A stretch of DNA of 64,000 nt from Solirubrum puertoriconensis (lineage in GTDB: Bacteria > Bacteroidota > Bacteroidia > Cytophagales > Hymenobacteraceae), in assembly GCF_001483135.1 (NCBI RefSeq), contig NZ_LNAL01000007.1, forward strand, positions 682,001-746,000, given 5' to 3'. This document shows positions 8,965 through 18,483 of this stretch, one piece after another (position 1 is the stretch's first letter; every line of letters starts with the position of its first letter). The translations under genes were made by a program, and so were the position numbers. The notes below the pieces were generated by a model. It worked only from the letters and a program-made list of their open reading frames with translations. It was not told the origin of the DNA and ran no database searches.

Positions 8965-10752
8965 GTGAAGAACATTCGCAACTTCTGCATCATCGCCCAC
9001 ATCGACCACGGCAAAAGCACGCTGGCCGACCGCCTGCTGGAATTTACCAGCACGGTGAGTCAGCGCGAGATGCAGGCGCAGCTGCTCGACAACATGGATT
9101 TGGAGCGGGAGCGGGGTATCACCATCAAGAGCCACGCTATCCAAATGCAATTTCCCTACAAAGGGGAGATGTACACGCTCAACCTGATTGATACCCCCGG
9201 TCACGTCGACTTCAGTTACGAAGTGTCGCGCTCCATCGCCGCCTGCGAAGGCGCCCTGCTGATCGTTGACGCCTCGCAAGGCATCGAAGCCCAGACTATT
9301 TCGAACCTGTACCTAGCCATCGGCGCCGATCTGGAGATTATTCCGGTTCTGAACAAGATCGACCTGCCGCACGCCATGCCGGAAGAGGTTTCGGACGAAA
9401 TCGTTGACCTGATCGGCTGCAAACACGAGGACATTATCCACGCCTCGGGTAAAGCCGGTATCGGTATCGAAGAAATACTGAACGCCATCGTGGAGCGTAT
9501 TCCGCCGCCCTCGGGCGACCCGGAGGCTCCGCTACAGGCCCTTATTTTCGACTCGGTTTTTAACTCGTACCGCGGCATCGAAGTACTGTTTCGCATCAAG
9601 AACGGCACCATGCGCAAAGGCGACAAGCTGCGTTTCCTGGCTACTGGCAAGGAATACGGCGCCGATGAAATTGGGGTATTGAAGCTGAACCAGGAGCCCC
9701 GCGGCGAAATGTCAGCCGGCAACGTAGGCTACCTGATTTCGGGCATCAAGGAAGCTCGCGAAGTAAAAGTTGGCGACACCATTACTCACGTGGCGCGCCC
9801 TACGCAAGAGGCCATTGTAGGCTTCGAGGACGTAAAGCCCATGGTATTCGCCGGCATTTACCCCGTGGATACCACCGAATATGAAGAGCTGCGCTCCTGC
9901 ATGGAAAAGCTGCAGCTCAACGACGCCTCGCTGGTGTGGGAGCCCGAAACCTCAGCTGCTCTGGGCTTCGGCTTCCGTTGCGGTTTCCTAGGTATGCTGC
10001 ACATGGAAATTGTGCAGGAGCGCCTGGAGCGCGAGTTCAACATGACGGTGATTACCACTGTGCCTTCGGTGCAGTTCAAGGTCATCAGCAACCGCGACGA
10101 GCTCAAAATGGTATCGGCCCCGAGTGAAATGCCCGAGCCCAACCTGATCAAGCACATCGAGGAACCCTACATCAAGGCGCAGATCATCACGGCGGCCGAG
10201 TTTGTGGGACCCATCATTACGCTGTGCATGGAAAAGCGTGGCATCATCAAAGGCCAGTCGTACCTGACGTCGGAGCGGGTGGAGCTGTCGTTTGAGCTGC
10301 CGCTGTCGGAAATCGTGTTCGACTTCTTCGACAAGCTGAAGACTATTTCGCGCGGTTACGCTTCCCTCGACTATGAACTGATTGGTTTCCGTCAGTCGGA
10401 CATGGTGAAGCTGGACGTGATGCTAAATGGCGAGAAGGTAGACGCCCTGTCGGCCATCGTACACCGCTCCAAGAGCTACGACTGGGGTAAGCGCCTCTGC
10501 GAAAAGCTCAAAGAGCTGCTGCCCCGCCAGATGTTCGAAATTGCCATTCAGGCTGCCATTGGCCAAAAGATCGTAGCCCGCGAAACCGTGAAGGCCTTGC
10601 GCAAAAACGTAATTGCCAAATGCTACGGCGGCGACATCTCGCGTAAGCGCAAACTGTTGGAGAAACAGAAAGAAGGTAAGAAACGGATGCGCCAAGTGGG
10701 CTCCGTGGAAATTCCGCAAGAAGCCTTCCTGGCAGTGCTAAAAATCGACTAA
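8965..10752 (+). CDS. lepA: Elongation factor 4 (LepA)
   Basis: 595 residues, the usual LepA length. The translational GTPase binds ribosomes and affects stalled or mis-translocated complexes. G-domain motifs: AHIDHGKS (P-loop), [14 protein letters not shown]. The LepA-specific C-terminal region is present ([14 protein letters not shown], the Lys-rich tail binding the ribosome). The start is GTG at 8965 (first residues [16 protein letters not shown]), directly preceding the conserved N-terminus. A terminator follows immediately. Confidence 0.97.
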   Translation: MKNIRNFCIIAHIDHGKSTLADRLLEFTSTVSQREMQAQLLDNMDLERERGITIKSHAIQMQFPYKGEMYTLNLIDTPGHVDFSYEVSRSIAACEGALLIVDASQGIEAQTISNLYLAIGADLEIIPVLNKIDLPHAMPEEVSDEIVDLIGCKHEDIIHASGKAGIGIEEILNAIVERIPPPSGDPEAPLQALIFDSVFNSYRGIEVLFRIKNGTMRKGDKLRFLATGKEYGADEIGVLKLNQEPRGEMSAGNVGYLISGIKEAREVKVGDTITHVARPTQEAIVGFEDVKPMVFAGIYPVDTTEYEELRSCMEKLQLNDASLVWEPETSAALGFGFRCGFLGMLHMEIVQERLEREFNMTVITTVPSVQFKVISNRDELKMVSAPSEMPEPNLIKHIEEPYIKAQIITAAEFVGPIITLCMEKRGIIKGQSYLTSERVELSFELPLSEIVFDFFDKLKTISRGYASLDYELIGFRQSDMVKLDVMLNGEKVDALSAIVHRSKSYDWGKRLCEKLKELLPRQMFEIAIQAAIGQKIVARETVKALRKNVIAKCYGGDISRKRKLLEKQKEGKKRMRQVGSVEIPQEAFLAVLKID

Positions 10753-10757
10753 TGCGA

Positions 10758-10789
10758 AAACGCGGCTCCAAGTGGGCCGCGTTTTTTTT
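10758..10789 (+). terminator. Terminator of lepA
   Basis: A GC-rich stem (AACGCGGC with GCCGCGTT) is followed by eight T's, starting a few bases after the lepA stop. Confidence 0.9.
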
Positions 10790-10851
10790 ACCATTCACTT
10801 TTTTCACTTCATGCAATTCTTGCAAAAGCGCTGTGTGATAACCCCAATGAT

Positions 10852-11040
10852 ATGAATGATGCGCTAACCAAGAATTGCACGAGCGAAGCTCAACTCGAGA
10901 AGATCCGCCGCGGTCAGGAACTGCGCTTTCGCTGGCGCGACGACTGGCCCGTGATGGAAAAAGCCATCCTCATAGCCGGTCGCGCGGCCATTGCCCGAAA
11001 CAACGAAACTCCCAATCCAAACTCCTCCGAACAGGAATAA
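10852..11040 (+). CDS. Small hypothetical protein coupled to folD
   Basis: 62 residues (MNDALTKNCTSEAQ...), basic in the middle (IRRGQELRFRWRDDW) and polar at the end, with no signal peptide. It begins after the lepA terminator and stops 3 bp before the folD ATG, so it is probably the first gene of a folD transcript and may couple folD translation. I do not recognise a family. The phase and spacing make it likely to be real, but it could be a leader frame without a functional product. Confidence 0.5.
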   Translation: MNDALTKNCTSEAQLEKIRRGQELRFRWRDDWPVMEKAILIAGRAAIARNNETPNPNSSEQE

Positions 11041-11043
11041 GCT

Positions 11044-11955
11044 ATGACCACTGCTCCCGACGCCACTACCTACCGCCTTATCGACGGCAAGCAGACCGCC
11101 GAGAACATCAAGCGCGAAATTGCCACCGAAGTCGAGCAGCTAAAAGCTGCCGGCCAAAAGGTGCCGCACTTAGCGGCTGTGCTCGTTGGCCACGACGGCG
11201 GCTCCGAAACCTACGTTCGTAATAAGGTACTGGCTTGTGAGGCGGTGGGCTTCAGCTCCACCTTGTTGCGCTTTGAAGACGACATCAGCGAGGCGCAGCT
11301 TTTGCAGCAGGTTGACGACTTAAACAACGATCCGGAAATTGATGGCTTCATTGTGCAACTGCCGTTGCCTAGGCACATCGACACCAACAAGGTTATTGAG
11401 GCTATTCGGCCGGAGAAGGACGTTGATGGTTTTCACCCCATGAACATCGGGCGAATGGTAGCTGGCCTGCCATCGTTGCTGCCGGCTACCCCATCGGGTA
11501 TTGTGGAGTTGTTGCGGCGCTACGAGCTTACCACCGATGGCAAGCACTGTGTGGTAATTGGTCGTTCGAACATCGTTGGTACGCCAGTTAGTATTTTGCT
11601 GGCTAAAAACTTAGAGCCTGGTAACTGCACTGTTACTTTATGCCATTCCCGCACCCAGGATTTGCCTAGCATCACCCGTACAGCCGACATCTTGGTGGCG
11701 GCCCTAGGTCGGCCGGGCTTTGTAACGGCCGATATGGTGAAGCCAGGCGCAGTGGTTATCGATGTAGGTACTACCCGGGTGGAAGATGCCTCCAAGAAGA
11801 GCGGCTGGGCGTTGCGCGGCGACGTTGATTTTGCCTCAGTAGCACCTTTAACGAGTTATATTACTCCGGTGCCCGGCGGCGTTGGGCCCATGACAATTGC
11901 CATGCTGCTGCTTAATACCCTGCGGGCGGCAAAAGGAGAGATTTACCCAAAATAG
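11044..11955 (+). CDS. folD: Bifunctional methylenetetrahydrofolate dehydrogenase/cyclohydrolase (FolD)
   Basis: 303 residues. It converts 5,10-methylene-THF to 10-formyl-THF through NAD(P)-dependent oxidation and hydrolysis, supplying one-carbon units for purines and formyl-Met. Catalytic motif YVRNK with Lys61, substrate motif VQLPLP, Rossmann motif GRSNIVGTP, and the C-terminal signature [14 protein letters not shown] are all intact. The ATG follows the upstream small gene by 3 bp, which suggests coupled translation. One of the few CCTAGG copies read as Pro-Arg lies here (LPLPRHID). Confidence 0.97.
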   Translation: MTTAPDATTYRLIDGKQTAENIKREIATEVEQLKAAGQKVPHLAAVLVGHDGGSETYVRNKVLACEAVGFSSTLLRFEDDISEAQLLQQVDDLNNDPEIDGFIVQLPLPRHIDTNKVIEAIRPEKDVDGFHPMNIGRMVAGLPSLLPATPSGIVELLRRYELTTDGKHCVVIGRSNIVGTPVSILLAKNLEPGNCTVTLCHSRTQDLPSITRTADILVAALGRPGFVTADMVKPGAVVIDVGTTRVEDASKKSGWALRGDVDFASVAPLTSYITPVPGGVGPMTIAMLLLNTLRAAKGEIYPK

Positions 11956-11965
11956 CTTTGAGCTT

Positions 11966-12006
11966 GGCTTTGGGAATTGCCAAAGCCGTTGGGTTGTTTT
12001 AATTTT
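11966..12006 (+). terminator. Terminator of folD
   Basis: An 8-bp stem (GGCTTTGG at 11966 with CCAAAGCC at 11980, loop GAATTG) is followed by a T-rich tract up to about 12006, just after the folD stop. Confidence 0.7.
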
Positions 12007-12009
12007 AAT

Positions 12010-12073
12010 GTTGGGCCGCTAGGAAGCGAGAAAATCCCGCCAAGGATGATTTCCGTTTACTCAGCGGCCCAAC
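12010..12073 (+). promoter_or_regulatory. Long-range inverted repeat upstream of queE
   Basis: Perfect 11-bp arms (GTTGGGCCGCT at 12010-12020, AGCGGCCCAAC at 12063-12073) enclose 42 nt. It sits between the folD terminator and queE. It could be a structured leader or an operator. It does not match the preQ1 riboswitch pattern I know. Confidence 0.5.
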
Positions 12074-12126
12074 GTATTTCTTCTTGCGCTTACTGTACTG
12101 TTTTGACTTACCCGCAGCTTACCGTC

Positions 12127-12753
12127 TTGTCATCTGCCCCAACGGCCTCTGCCTTGCCAGCATTGCCCGTAATGGAGCAGTTCTATACCATCCAGGGCGA
12201 AGGCGCCAACGCCGGTCGGGCAGCCTACTTCATTCGCCTGGGTGGTTGCGACGTGGGCTGCCATTGGTGCGACGTTAAGGAATCGTGGGATGCTGATGCA
12301 CACCCGCGGCTTACCATCGAAAGCCTTATAGCCGAGGTACGGCAACACCCCGGACGTAACGTGGTAATTACAGGCGGTGAGCCGCTGATGTACGACCTAG
12401 GCCCGCTTACGCAGGCCTTGCACGCAGCCGGTTGCCAAAACTGGATCGAGACCTCCGGCGCCCACCCACTATCGGGTGAGTGGGACTGGATATGCGTGTC
12501 GCCGAAGAAGTTTAAGGCTCCGTTGCCAGAAGTGCTCCTGCATGCCCACGAGTTGAAGGTGGTGGTCTTCAACAAAAGCGACTTTGCTTGGGCCGAGCAG
12601 CATGCCGCCCTAGTGGGGCCGCAGTGCCGATTGTTTTTGCAGCCCGAGTGGAGCAAAGCAGCTGCCGTAACTCCGCTCATCATCGACTATGTGAAGCAAC
12701 ACCCGCAATGGCAGGTGTCGTTGCAAACGCATAAATACCTGGATATTCCCTAG
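12127..12753 (+). CDS. queE: 7-carboxy-7-deazaguanine synthase (QueE)
   Basis: A radical SAM enzyme that makes 7-carboxy-7-deazaguanine for queuosine (tRNA) and related deazapurines. Motifs: FYTIQGEG at the N-terminus, the atypical cluster motif C-x3-C-x2-C in GGCDVGCHWCDVK, and VVITGGEPLMY. The start is uncertain: TTG 12127 gives 208 residues, ATG 12172 (MEQFYTIQGEG) gives 193, and upstream frames reach ATG 12046 with sequence that does not look coding. I prefer TTG because queE proteins usually carry a few residues before the conserved block. It is followed after 11 bp by the envelope gene at 12765. Confidence 0.93.
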   Translation: MSSAPTASALPALPVMEQFYTIQGEGANAGRAAYFIRLGGCDVGCHWCDVKESWDADAHPRLTIESLIAEVRQHPGRNVVITGGEPLMYDLGPLTQALHAAGCQNWIETSGAHPLSGEWDWICVSPKKFKAPLPEVLLHAHELKVVVFNKSDFAWAEQHAALVGPQCRLFLQPEWSKAAAVTPLIIDYVKQHPQWQVSLQTHKYLDIP

Positions 12754-12764
12754 CCAACTTGCCC

Positions 12765-14705
12765 ATGCGCCGTTTGCTGCTGCCCCTCGTGGTTGTAGCT
12801 GCCGGTAGCCTGTTGCCCGTGCAGCACGCCGCCGCGCAAGCTCAAGTACCCATTGCTAATACCAAAGCCCGTAACCTGTGGGAGAAAGCGCAGCAACAAG
12901 CCAAGGAACGCGATTTTGCAAAGGCACTCGAAACGCTCACCACGCTTAACCAAAAGTTTCCGTCGATGGCGGAAGCGTTCCTGCTGAAAGGGCAGCTTTA
13001 TAAGGCCATGGGCGAAACCCGGCCGGCCTACGAGGCTTATCGCGAAGGTGTTGAAAAAGCGGCGTTTGCACCCGCTCGCATGAATGATTACTTCAATCTA
13101 GGCGAGCTGGCCCTTGGCCTAGGGGAGTACCAAGTGGCAAAGTCGGCGTACGAGAAATACTTGAAGGCAGCTCCTAAAGGGCAGCGTTACATTACTCGGG
13201 CTCAGTTTCAGCTGAAGAATTGCGATTTTGCCATCAACTCCATAGCAAACCCTGTGGGGCAGGTACCCGAACGCTTGGGTGCTCCGCTGAATACTTTCCG
13301 GTTTCAGTATTTTCCTGCTGTCACTGCCGATAACCGCTTTCTGGTTTTCACGGCTCGCAAAACCGCCGACTCCGACGAAGACATTGTAGTAAGCCGGCTG
13401 GAGAAAGACGGCTCCTTCGGCGACCCGGCGCTTATCTCGGCCGCCATCAACTCGCAGTTCAACGAGGGGGCTGGCACCATTTCGGGCGACGGCAAAACGC
13501 TGGTTTTTGCCTCCTGCGACCGGCCCGGCGCCGTAGGCAATTGCGACTTGTACATCTCCCGCCGTACGGGCAACGCCTGGAGCAAGCCACGTAACCTAGG
13601 GCGCAACGTCAACTCGACTAATTGGGACTCGCAGCCCACTTTATCGGCCGATGGACGCACGCTGTATTTTACTTCCGACCGCCGAGGTGGCCAAGGCAAA
13701 GAGGATATTTACGTTACCACCTTGCAGGAAGACGGCACTTGGAGCCTGGCCCGCAACCTAGGGGCTCCGGTGAATACGCCTGGCAAGGACATGGCTCCGT
13801 TCATCCACGCCAGCGGTACCACGCTCTACTACGTTACCGATGGGCTGGTGGGCATGGGCGGACTAGACATTTACAAGAGCAGCCTTACTGGCGGTAAATG
13901 GTCGGTGCCGCAAAACCTGGGGTACCCGCTCAATACCTACGAAAACGAAGCCTCGCTTTTTATTTCGTCGGATAACCGCCGGGGGTTCTGCTCGCGCACC
14001 CGCCCGGCCGAGGCCGCTGTAGCCGAGCGCGACCGGCCGGTAGAGCTATTTGGCTTCGAGGTACCCAAGCAAATTCGCTCGCAGGAGCAAAGCACCTACG
14101 CCCAGGGGCGCGTATTCGATGCCATAACCAAGAAGCCCCTGCAAGCTGATGTACAGCTCTACGACCTGCGTACCGACGAGCTGACGCAGTCGGTTACCAG
14201 CGACCCGGTTGAAGGCGACTATACCGTGGTGCTAAACGAAGGCCACCAATACGGTATGTACGCCGTGGCCGACAAGTACCTGATGAAGAGCCTCAACTTT
14301 GACTACTCCGACAAGCGCAGTTTTGACCCCTTAACGCTGGATATTTACCTGGAGCCCGTGAAGGCTGGCCGAAGCATCGTGCTCAATAACCTGTTCTTCG
14401 ATACCAAGCAGTACGCCTTAAAGCCCAACTCGAAAACCGAGCTCAATCGCCTCATCAAATTCATGGCGCAATACCCGGATATTCAGGTAGAAATATCGGG
14501 CCATACCGATGACGTTGGTACCGATTCGGACAACTTAGTACTGTCGAAAAACCGGGCAAAATCGGTGTACAGCTACCTCGTTGAGCACGGTGTGAAGGCC
14601 GAACGCCTCCGTTTCAAGGGTTTCGGCGAAACCAAGCCATTAGCTCCAAATACCTCCGACGAAAATCGGCAACAGAACCGGCGCATAGAGTTGAGTATTC
14701 TGTAG
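12765..14705 (+). CDS. OmpA-family protein with TPR, PD40 and CarboxypepD_reg domains
   Basis: 646 residues. Signal peptide to about residue 25, TPR-like helices (about 30-150), PD40/WD40-like beta-propeller repeats (about 175-430: ISGDGKTLVFAS, LSADGRTLYFTSDRRGG, HASGTTLYYVTDG), a CarboxypepD_reg-like domain (GRVFDAITKKPLQADVQL), and a C-terminal OmpA peptidoglycan-binding domain (VEISGHTDDVGTD, NLVLSKNRAKSVYSYL, NRRIEL). This architecture is typical of Bacteroidota outer-membrane/periplasm linkers, including proteins tied to gliding or type IX secretion (PorE-like), but nothing here proves such a role. ATG 12765 is preferred over the TTG two codons upstream. Confidence 0.9.
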   Translation: MRRLLLPLVVVAAGSLLPVQHAAAQAQVPIANTKARNLWEKAQQQAKERDFAKALETLTTLNQKFPSMAEAFLLKGQLYKAMGETRPAYEAYREGVEKAAFAPARMNDYFNLGELALGLGEYQVAKSAYEKYLKAAPKGQRYITRAQFQLKNCDFAINSIANPVGQVPERLGAPLNTFRFQYFPAVTADNRFLVFTARKTADSDEDIVVSRLEKDGSFGDPALISAAINSQFNEGAGTISGDGKTLVFASCDRPGAVGNCDLYISRRTGNAWSKPRNLGRNVNSTNWDSQPTLSADGRTLYFTSDRRGGQGKEDIYVTTLQEDGTWSLARNLGAPVNTPGKDMAPFIHASGTTLYYVTDGLVGMGGLDIYKSSLTGGKWSVPQNLGYPLNTYENEASLFISSDNRRGFCSRTRPAEAAVAERDRPVELFGFEVPKQIRSQEQSTYAQGRVFDAITKKPLQADVQLYDLRTDELTQSVTSDPVEGDYTVVLNEGHQYGMYAVADKYLMKSLNFDYSDKRSFDPLTLDIYLEPVKAGRSIVLNNLFFDTKQYALKPNSKTELNRLIKFMAQYPDIQVEISGHTDDVGTDSDNLVLSKNRAKSVYSYLVEHGVKAERLRFKGFGETKPLAPNTSDENRQQNRRIELSIL

Positions 14706-14737
14706 CAAAATTCATCTATATCCTGGTTTAAGTGCTA

Positions 14738-14766
14738 AAGCCAGCCCTGTGAGGGGCTGGCTTTTT
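14738..14766 (+). terminator. Terminator after the OmpA-family gene
   Basis: Stem AAGCCAGCCC with GGGCTGGCTT, then TTTTT, 33 bp after the stop. Confidence 0.9.
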
Positions 14767-15049
14767 CGTTCTTGAATAGTTGCTATTGGGTTTTTGAGTG
14801 AACGTTGCACCTAGCAGGCATAATCATCTAAGAACGAGATAAATGTGCTGGTTATGTGCAAGGTTTACGGGAGAATAGTTATAATTTTTCTTTTTTATTT
14901 TAAATTAATCTCTACATTTGGGCCATGCCGAACCCCATCCGTTTAGGCAGTCTTTCACCTTCGAATTTTCAAATCAACTCCTAGTACATGCATTTACGCT
15001 ACGCACACTTCTCTTTAAACAGTCACCAACCCTCCTTCACCAACTCCAC
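14767..15049 (+). promoter_or_regulatory. AT-rich intergenic region with promoter for the Spy-like genes
   Basis: About 280 bp with no gene. An AT-rich tract (14880-14912) leads into TACATTTG at 14913-14920, a perfect TAnnTTTG -7 element. Transcription would start near 14927 and give a leader of about 120 nt to the ATG at 15050. A longer frame opening at 14918 overlaps the promoter and is rejected as a start. Confidence 0.6.
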
Positions 15050-15424
15050 ATGAAAAAGCTTCTTCTACTCGCGGGTCTGGCATTCGGAATTCAGTTGGCC
15101 GTACGGGCTTCTGATCCGGAGAACGAAACCCCCAATGGCCTGAATTCGCGCGCTACGGCGCTTACGCGGGCCATGGCTGGGAAAATTCGCCTCGACGAAG
15201 GCCAGTATGTAAAGCTGAAGCAATTGAACCTGCGCATGCTCTCTACCATGGACGACCTGAAAGAACGCTTTGCTGCCGATCCGGAAATCCGGGATGCGCG
15301 CATGGCCGAAGCCCAGGTGAGCTACAACATGGAGCTAGCCCTTATGCTACGCCCAGCGCAGCTCACGGCCATGCAAAAAAGCCAGGAGAATATGACCGCC
15401 CTAGGTTCAATCAGCCAACAATAA
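15050..15424 (+). CDS. Small secreted Spy/CpxP-like protein A
   Basis: 124 residues with a signal peptide (MKKLLLLAGLAFGIQLAVRAS). The mature part is helical with two degenerate LTxxQ-like repeats: IRLDEGQYVKLKQLNLRML and LRPAQLTAMQKSQ. Periplasmic Spy/CpxP chaperones carry such motifs, so a small all-alpha periplasmic protein is likely. It is paralogous to the next gene (15514) and to 31027. The start is the ATG at 15050, since the signal peptide begins there. A hairpin separates it from the next gene, but the two are probably one operon. Confidence 0.75.
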   Translation: MKKLLLLAGLAFGIQLAVRASDPENETPNGLNSRATALTRAMAGKIRLDEGQYVKLKQLNLRMLSTMDDLKERFAADPEIRDARMAEAQVSYNMELALMLRPAQLTAMQKSQENMTALGSISQQ

Positions 15425-15436
15425 ACTAGGCAGGAG

Positions 15437-15463
15437 GGCTCCGCCACGCTCACAGGCGGAGCC
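15437..15463 (+). other. Intercistronic hairpin
   Basis: Perfect 9-bp stem (GGCTCCGCC with GGCGGAGCC, loop of 9) between two paralogous genes. No T-run follows, so it may stabilise or partly terminate the transcript rather than end it. Confidence 0.6.
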
Positions 15464-15513
15464 ACCTTCCGAATTTCTTTCAGACTTCACAAACCCAGTT
15501 CAACTCCACCGTT

Positions 15514-15882
15514 ATGAAAAAGCTGTTCTACCTACTCGCTTTCGCTCTGCCGCTTTGCTTTGCCCAAGTTGCTACAGCCGCTGATGATGCCTCGCTGAAT
15601 GGCCGTGCAACCAAGCTCACGCGCCAATTGGCCGAGAAAGTGCCGCTGAACGAAGCCCAGTTTGTAAAGGTGCGTCGCCTCAACCTCGATATGCTTTCGG
15701 CAACGCAAAGCCTTAAAGAGAAATTTGCCGCCGACCCCGCCCAGCTCGACATTGCTTTGGCCGAGCTGCAAGATCGTTACGAGTGGGACATGGCTTCCAT
15801 TCTGTGGCCGCGTCAAATGGTTGCCTACCGCCAGTCCAAGGCGAACATGACAGCAATGGATAACTCGTCGTCGAGCCGCTAG
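15514..15882 (+). CDS. Small secreted Spy/CpxP-like protein B
   Basis: 122 residues with a signal peptide (MKKLFYLLAFALPLCFAQVATA). Mature helices carry VPLNEAQFVKVRRLNLDML and LWPRQMVAYRQ at the positions of the LTxxQ repeats. It aligns along its length with the upstream gene, including NGRATKLTRQLAEK versus NSRATALTRAMAGK, so it is a tandem duplicate. Likely periplasmic. It has lost the Thr of the LTxxQ motif, so Spy-like chaperone activity is an inference only. Confidence 0.75.
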   Translation: MKKLFYLLAFALPLCFAQVATAADDASLNGRATKLTRQLAEKVPLNEAQFVKVRRLNLDMLSATQSLKEKFAADPAQLDIALAELQDRYEWDMASILWPRQMVAYRQSKANMTAMDNSSSSR

Positions 15883-15904
15883 TACCCACCGGCCCAAACG
15901 CAAA

Positions 15905-15930
15905 AACGCCAGCCTTTTCGGGCTGGCGTT
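15905..15930. terminator. Bidirectional terminator
   Basis: Perfect 10-bp stem AACGCCAGCC/GGCTGGCGTT with T-rich flanks on both strands, between the Spy-like operon (plus) and gltA (minus). Confidence 0.88.
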
Positions 15931-15955
15931 TCTGTTTGTAGAGAGTAGGTGGTAG

Positions 15956-17248
15956 CTAGGCGCGCTCGGTCAGCGGCACGTAGTTACGCTCTTTCTCACC
16001 CACGTAAATCTGACGCGGACGGCCGATCGGCTCTTTGTTTTCGCGCATTTCTTTCCACTGGGCAATCCAGCCGGGGAGGCGGCCCATGGCAAACATCACC
16101 GTGAACATTTCCGTCGGAATGCCGATGGCTTTGTAGATGATGCCCGAGTAGAAGTCTACGTTCGGGTAGAGCTTGCGCTTGATGAAGTACTCATCGGTTA
16201 GGGCGGCCTGCTCCAACTCCTTGGCAATCTTCAGCAGGGGGCTGTCTTCCAGACCTAGGGCGGTCAGAACTTCGTCGGCAGCCTTCTTGATGATGGTAGC
16301 GCGCGGATCGAAGTTTTTGTACACGCGGTGACCGAAGCCCATCAGGCGGAACGAATCGTTCGGGTCTTTGGCTTTGTCGACCCATTTCTGGGTGTTGCCG
16401 CCGTCCTTTTGGATTTCTTCCAGCATTTCGATAACCTCTTGGTTGGCACCGCCGTGCAGCGGGCCCCACAGGGCGCAGATACCAGCTGAAACCGACGAGT
16501 ACAGCGAAGCGTTGGCCGAGCCCACCATGCGCACCGTCGAGGTCGAGCAGTTTTGCTCGTGGTCGGCGTGCAGGATCAGTAGCTTATTGAGGGCGCTGGT
16601 TACCACCGGGTTGACTTCGTAGTCTTCCGTCGGGAAAGCGAACATCATGTGCAGGAAGTTCGACACGTAGTCGAGCTTGTTCTTGGGGTAGTTTACCGGG
16701 TGGCCTACCGAATTTTTATACGACCACGCTGCCAGCGTCGAGATTTTAGCAATCAGACGCTTGATGTTCAGGTTTACTTCATCTTGGCTCTGGTTCGGGT
16801 CGAGCGACTCGGGGTAGAACGCCGTAAGTGCCGAAACCAGCGACGACAGCACGCCCATGGGGTGTGCACCCGAGGGGAAACCGTCGAAAATCTTGCGCAC
16901 GTCCTCATGAACGAGGGTGTGGCGCATGATTTGGCTGTTGAAGTCGTTGAGTTCCTGCGCGCTCGGCAGTTTGCCGTAGATCAGCAGGTAGGCCACTTCC
17001 ATGAACGTAGACTGCTCGGCCAACTGCTCGATGGGGTAGCCGCGGTAGCGCAGAATGCCTTCTTCGCCGTCGAGGAAAGTGATGGCACTTTTGGTAGCGC
17101 CGGTGTTCTTATAGCCCGAGTCCAGCGTGACGTAGCCCGATTGGTCGCGGAGCTTGTTGATGTCGATTGCTTTTTCGTTCTCGGAGCCTTCCACGACCGG
17201 CAGCTGATAGGTTTGGCCGTCGAGGATGATTTCAGCAGTTTCTGCCAT
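15956..17248 (-). CDS. gltA: Citrate synthase
   Basis: 430 residues, the usual length of Gram-negative type II citrate synthase. It condenses acetyl-CoA with oxaloacetate at the entry of the TCA cycle. The catalytic triad region is intact: His in WGPLHGGANQ, His in MGFGHRVYKNFDPR, Asp in NVDFYSG. The start is the ATG at 17248 (MAETAEIILDGQTYQ); a frame extending to 17392 adds non-conserved sequence. Single-gene unit with a shared terminator at its 3' end. Confidence 0.96.
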   Translation of the reverse strand: MAETAEIILDGQTYQLPVVEGSENEKAIDINKLRDQSGYVTLDSGYKNTGATKSAITFLDGEEGILRYRGYPIEQLAEQSTFMEVAYLLIYGKLPSAQELNDFNSQIMRHTLVHEDVRKIFDGFPSGAHPMGVLSSLVSALTAFYPESLDPNQSQDEVNLNIKRLIAKISTLAAWSYKNSVGHPVNYPKNKLDYVSNFLHMMFAFPTEDYEVNPVVTSALNKLLILHADHEQNCSTSTVRMVGSANASLYSSVSAGICALWGPLHGGANQEVIEMLEEIQKDGGNTQKWVDKAKDPNDSFRLMGFGHRVYKNFDPRATIIKKAADEVLTALGLEDSPLLKIAKELEQAALTDEYFIKRKLYPNVDFYSGIIYKAIGIPTEMFTVMFAMGRLPGWIAQWKEMRENKEPIGRPRQIYVGEKERNYVPLTERA

Positions 17249-17568
17249 TACAAACAGATTAGTGGACAGGAGTGGGTGCGTACAAAGGCGAAGTACGCAA
17301 TTAGGCTGTTGTCGTACAACCCAAAGATGTAATTGCACGCGGCCACGTGTAGTACAAATAAAGCTGCCGGGTTGTTTCCTATTGAAAGCCAAGCAGAACC
17401 TAGCGCGAATTGGCTGCCGGATTAAAATTATTTAAGCCACAATGGTGCGTTGCTGAACACCGCCAGCGGACCTCAACCGCCCCCTTCGCGGCATATATGG
17501 CCCTCAGCTGCGCAACAGCGTATGAGCCGGTACAATTGCTTGTTGCACTATCCAACCCCCGTACGTTT
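17249..17568. other. Divergent intergenic region gltA / aldo-keto reductase
   Basis: 320 bp between divergent starts, without a gene. On the minus strand a one-mismatch -7 element (TTTATTTG, 17355-17362) could serve gltA. I see no convincing plus-strand promoter or dyad. Confidence 0.5.
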
Positions 17569-18465
17569 ATGAAGTACAACCACCTAGGCAAATCCGAGCT
17601 GCAGGCAAGCGAAATTGGGTTTGGGTGCATGTCGCTTGGCTTGGAGCAGGCGCACACCTCACGGTTGCTGCGCTTCGCCTTCGATCAGGGCATCAATTAC
17701 TTTGATACGGCCGATTTGTATGACAAAGGCCAAAACGAAACCGCTGTTGGAGCTGCCTTGCGGGAAGTGCGCCAACAAGTAATCATAGCCACCAAAGTGG
17801 GCAACCAGTGGCGGCCCGATGGCAGCGGCTGGGACTGGAACCCGCGCAAGGCGTACATTCTGGAAGCCGTTGAGCAAAGCCTCCGCCGCTTGCAAACCGA
17901 CTACATCGACCTGTATCAACTACACGGCGGCACCCTCGACGACCCCATTGACGAGGTAATTGAAGCTTTCGACTTGTTGCAACAGCAAGGCAAAATCCGC
18001 TGCTACGGCATTTCGTCCATCAGGCCCAATGTTATTCGCGCTTATGCCGAGCGCTCCAAGGCCGTCAGCGTAATGATGCAGTACAGCCTGCTCGACCGCC
18101 GTCCCGAGGAAACGTGCCTGCAGCTCTTGGAGCACAACCAGATAAGTGTGTTGGCTAGGGGTAGCCTTGCCCAAGGCTTGTTGCTTGGCAAAGAATCCAA
18201 ATCGTACCTAGGGCATTCGGCCGGACAAGTAGCCAAAGTGGCAGCGGCAGTTAAGGCAGTAGCCAGCCCTGGCCGAAGTGCGGCTGGTGTAGCTGCACGC
18301 TTTGTGCTGCAGCAGCAAGCGGTAACTTCGGCGGTAATTGGCATTCGTACGGAGGCACATTTGCGCGAAGCTTTGGCCACCAGCAGCATGGCCCCACTTA
18401 CCCCTGACGAGTTGGCCGCTTTGCGCGTAGCAGCGCCTGCGCTGTTGTACGAGCAGCACCGCTAA
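17569..18465 (+). CDS. Aldo/keto reductase
   Basis: 299 residues, an NADPH-dependent (beta/alpha)8-barrel oxidoreductase. The catalytic tetrad is visible: Asp in NYFDTADLYD, Tyr of the same motif, Lys in VIIATKVG, His in LYQLHGG. The C-terminal NADP-binding loop region (AVIGIRTEAHLREAL) is present. The ATG at 17569 (MKYNHLGKSEL) begins the first conserved strand, and the longer upstream frame is not conserved-looking. The physiological substrate is unknown. It is convergent with mnmE, 18 bp apart. Confidence 0.92.
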   Translation: MKYNHLGKSELQASEIGFGCMSLGLEQAHTSRLLRFAFDQGINYFDTADLYDKGQNETAVGAALREVRQQVIIATKVGNQWRPDGSGWDWNPRKAYILEAVEQSLRRLQTDYIDLYQLHGGTLDDPIDEVIEAFDLLQQQGKIRCYGISSIRPNVIRAYAERSKAVSVMMQYSLLDRRPEETCLQLLEHNQISVLARGSLAQGLLLGKESKSYLGHSAGQVAKVAAAVKAVASPGRSAAGVAARFVLQQQAVTSAVIGIRTEAHLREALATSSMAPLTPDELAALRVAAPALLYEQHR

Positions 18466-18483
18466 CGCACCTAGGGCCGCTGC

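Noticed and set aside
12001-12126. preQ1 riboswitch before queE
   Set aside because: No match to the known short preQ1 aptamer patterns; only a simple inverted repeat.
16649-17332. 227-codon plus-strand frame opposite citrate synthase
   Set aside because: Antisense to a fully conserved enzyme; no motif.
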